Of a stretch of 6,442 nucleotides of DNA, positions 4,772-6,442 are shown in pieces. Made by a program: the position numbers and the translations under genes. The stretch is from Prevotellaceae bacterium UBA4336. Its GTDB lineage: Bacteria > Bacteroidota > Bacteroidia > Bacteroidales > Bacteroidaceae. Under the pieces are notes generated by a model, which saw nothing but the letters and a program-made list of their open reading frames with translations, did not search any database and was not told the origin of the DNA. The number at the start of each line of letters is the position of its first letter. Position 1 is the stretch's first letter. The stretch lies in NCBI GenBank assembly GCA_002394305.1, contig DGTM01000060.1, positions 42,866 to 49,307 of the forward strand, written 5' to 3'.

Positions 4772-6031
4772 ATGATGAGAGAAGACTTCGAGATAATGGC
4801 TCCGGTGGGTTCGCCGGAGTGTCTGGCAGCTGCCATCCGTGCGGGGGCCGACAGCATCTACTTCGGTATAGAGAACCTGAACATGCGGGCGCACTCGGCC
4901 AGCACGTTCACCATCGACGACCTGCAGCGCATAGCCGAGGAGACGCGGCGCTTCGGCATCAAGAGCTACCTGACGGTGAACACCATCATCTACGGCGAGG
5001 ACCTGCCCCTGATGCGCCGCATCCTGGACGCTGCTCACGAGGCAGGCATCTCGGCGGTCATAGCGAGCGACGTGGCGGTGATGCTCTACTGCCGGCAGAT
5101 AGGGCAGGAGGTGCACCTGAGCACGCAGCTGAACATCAGTAACGTGGAGGCCTTGCGCTTCTACGCACAGTTTGCCGACGTCGTGGTGCTGGCGCGAGAG
5201 CTGAACATGGAGCAGGTGGCGGAGATACACCGCACCATCGTGGAGGAGGGCATCTGCGGCCCGTCGGGGAAGCCCGTGCGCATCGAGATGTTCTGCCACG
5301 GGGCGCTCTGCATGGCCGTCAGCGGCAAGTGCTACCTGAGCCAGAGCAACTGGGGGCGCTCGGCCAACCGCGGCGAGTGCATGCAGCTCTGCCGTCGGCG
5401 CTACACGGTGCAGGACGTGGAGACGGGCACCGAGCTCGACATCGAGAACAAGTACATCATGTCGCCGCGCGACCTGAAGACCATCCGTTTCCTGGACAAG
5501 ATGATCGGGGCCGGCGTACGCGTGTTCAAGATAGAGGGACGTGCCAGGGGACCGGAATACGTCGACGCCGTGGTGCGCTGCTACCGCGAGGCTGTCGACA
5601 CGCTCACCTCGCCCGAGTTGGGGCAGGAGGCTTTCCTGCAGAGGCTCGACGAGTGGGACGAGCGGCTGGCACGCGTCTTCAACCGCGGCTTCTGGGACGG
5701 CTACTACCTGGGCCGTACCATCATGGAGTGGAACGACTGCCACGGCTCGAAGGCCACCGAGCGCAAGGTCTACTGCGGGCGGGCCGTGCGCTACTACAGC
5801 AAGCTGCGGGTGGCGGAGTTCAAGATAGAGGCCTGCGAGCTTGCGGTGGGCGACGAGATACTGGTGACGGGCCCCACCACCGGCGCTCTCCGCGCCACGG
5901 TCAGCGAGATACGCTACGAGCTTCTGCCCGTCGACGTCGCCCGCCAGGGTTGGAACATCAGCATTCCCCTCCCCACGAAAGTCCGGGCCAGCGACAAGCT
6001 TTTCATCATCCGAAAGCAGGAAGAGGCTTGA
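4772..6031 (+). CDS. U32 family peptidase-like RNA hydroxylase (TrhP/RlhA-related)
   Basis: A 419-residue protein of family U32, historically called collagenase-like peptidase (PrtC). Characterised relatives are not proteases: TrhP (YegQ; YrrN/YrrO in Bacillus) makes 5-hydroxyuridine at position 34 of tRNA using prephenate, and RlhA (YdcP) makes 5-hydroxycytidine in 23S rRNA. The N-terminal barrel begins EIMAPVGSPECLAAAIRAGAD (7-27). The U32 signature is EMFCHGALCMAVSGKCYLS (172-190). Cys180, Cys187, Cys203 and Cys207 match the four cysteines that bind the iron-sulfur cluster in relatives. FKIEGRARGPEYV (252-264) is also conserved, and a small beta-rich C-terminal part (about 332-416) resembles the usual extra domain. 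Length fits TrhP better than RlhA (about 650). I choose ATG 4772 (ATG 4775 is adjacent); the upstream GTG at 4730 would only translate the 9-bp repeats. The exact RNA target is unproven. Confidence 0.9.
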   Translation: MMREDFEIMAPVGSPECLAAAIRAGADSIYFGIENLNMRAHSASTFTIDDLQRIAEETRRFGIKSYLTVNTIIYGEDLPLMRRILDAAHEAGISAVIASDVAVMLYCRQIGQEVHLSTQLNISNVEALRFYAQFADVVVLARELNMEQVAEIHRTIVEEGICGPSGKPVRIEMFCHGALCMAVSGKCYLSQSNWGRSANRGECMQLCRRRYTVQDVETGTELDIENKYIMSPRDLKTIRFLDKMIGAGVRVFKIEGRARGPEYVDAVVRCYREAVDTLTSPELGQEAFLQRLDEWDERLARVFNRGFWDGYYLGRTIMEWNDCHGSKATERKVYCGRAVRYYSKLRVAEFKIEACELAVGDEILVTGPTTGALRATVSEIRYELLPVDVARQGWNISIPLPTKVRASDKLFIIRKQEEA

Positions 6032-6095
6032 AGGCAGGGGCAAGTCCCAGAATTCAATTGAGAAAGACTAACAGCGGACCCGCCCGAAATTCTAT

Positions 6096-6186
6096 TCACA
6101 CAGAAATCACAGAAAGGTATTCTTCAAACAGCGGATTGCACGTATTACACGGATTCCTTTCTTTGATTTCCGTGCTTTCTGTGTGA
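6096..6186. repeat. Inverted arms of tandem copy 1
   Basis: TCACACAGAAA (6096-6106) and TTTCTGTGTGA (6176-6186) are perfect 11-bp inverted arms. Nested inside, AGAAAGG (6111-6117) pairs with CCTTTCT (6156-6162). The RNA or single-stranded DNA could form a long two-tier hairpin. It could act as a bidirectional terminator or processing hairpin behind the U32 gene, which has no other visible terminator. Confidence 0.85.
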
Positions 6187-6218
6187 CAAAAGAACAGCGG
6201 ACCTGCCCGAAATTCAGT

Positions 6219-6318
6219 TCACACAGAAACCACAGAAATCACAGAAAGGTATTCTTCAAACAGCGGATTGCACGTATTACACGGATTCCTTTCTATGCTT
6301 TCCGTGCTTTCTGTGTGA
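6219..6318. repeat. Inverted arms of tandem copy 2
   Basis: The same 11-bp arms as in copy 1 are at 6219-6229 and 6308-6318, conserved although the interior carries changes and the extra 9-bp step. In copy 3 only the left arm (6351-6361) is inside the window. Confidence 0.85.
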
Positions 6319-6442
6319 CAAAAGAACAGCGGACCAGCCCGAAATTCAGTTCACACAGAAACCACGGAAATCACAGAAAGGTATTCTTCAAACAGCGTAT
6401 TGCACGTATTACACGGATTTCTTTCTGTGCTTTCCGTGCTTT

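Larger units (their letters stand above)
6070..6442. repeat. Three tandem copies of a 123/132-bp intergenic repeat
   Basis: Copies begin with AACAGCGGACC at 6070, 6193 and 6325, giving lengths of 123, 132 and at least 118 bp; the third is cut by the window edge. Copies 2 and 3 differ at about five positions over the shared 118 bp. Copy 1 lacks one 9-bp step: CACAGAAAY occurs twice in copy 1 and three times in the others. Every copy carries the phrases CAGCGGATTGCACG (GCGT in copy 3) and TTACACGGATT. The gap 6032-6442 has no credible gene; 6032-6069 holds nothing I recognise. Confidence 0.96.

Noticed and set aside
4679..6043. Long minus-strand open frame (454 codons) opposite the U32 gene
   Set aside because: Shadow of the U32 coding strand; low-complexity His/Val/Ala/Asp composition and it runs through the 9-bp repeat and the promoter.
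6070..6442. Insertion sequence or MITE
   Set aside because: The inverted arms recur once per tandem unit; no transposase frame and no clear target-site duplication are visible.

Overview
The window looks like a chromosomal segment of a Bacteroidales bacterium, most likely Prevotella-like or Bacteroides-like. The evidence is the gene order LOG-family protein, DUF4271 membrane protein, HemD-like protein, rnpA, yidD; two promoters fitting the Bacteroidota consensus (TTTG, 19-21 bases, TAnnTTTG); GC-rich genes separated by AT-rich or repetitive gaps; and start sites with A-rich leaders instead of strong Shine-Dalgarno sequences. The genus assignment is inference.

Layout from left to right. Positions 1-86 hold four 22-bp tandem repeats with hairpin potential. 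A tightly packed minus-strand operon fills 101-2998; in transcription order it runs LOG nucleosidase, DUF4271 protein, HemD-like protein, RNase P protein, YidD. Two joints overlap (4 bp and 8 bp) and two gaps are short (18 and 36 bp). Positions 3016-3168 are a 17-unit array of a 9-bp repeat that runs into the stop codon of metK (3167-4423, minus). The 348-bp gap 4424-4771 is a divergent regulatory region with back-to-back promoters for metK and for a plus-strand U32-family gene (4772-6031). The metK leader is long (about 195 nt) and can fold into several adjacent hairpins. The right end (6070-6442) is gene-free and consists of three tandem copies of a 123/132-bp unit with nested inverted arms, cut by the window edge.

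Functionally this is housekeeping DNA. MetK makes S-adenosylmethionine. The U32 protein resembles the iron-sulfur RNA hydroxylases TrhP and RlhA (tRNA or rRNA modification). RnpA matures tRNA 5' ends. YidD helps membrane-protein insertion. The HemD-like protein would close the tetrapyrrole ring, LOG cleaves nucleoside monophosphates, and the DUF4271 protein is an uncharacterised membrane protein. RNA maturation and modification plus SAM supply is a plausible shared theme, but that is inference.

No new multi-gene system is evident. The unusual material lies between the genes: every sizeable gap carries its own tandem-repeat family (22, 9, 7 and 123/132 bp), the 9-bp family occurs at two loci, and the metK leader is a candidate cis-regulatory RNA.
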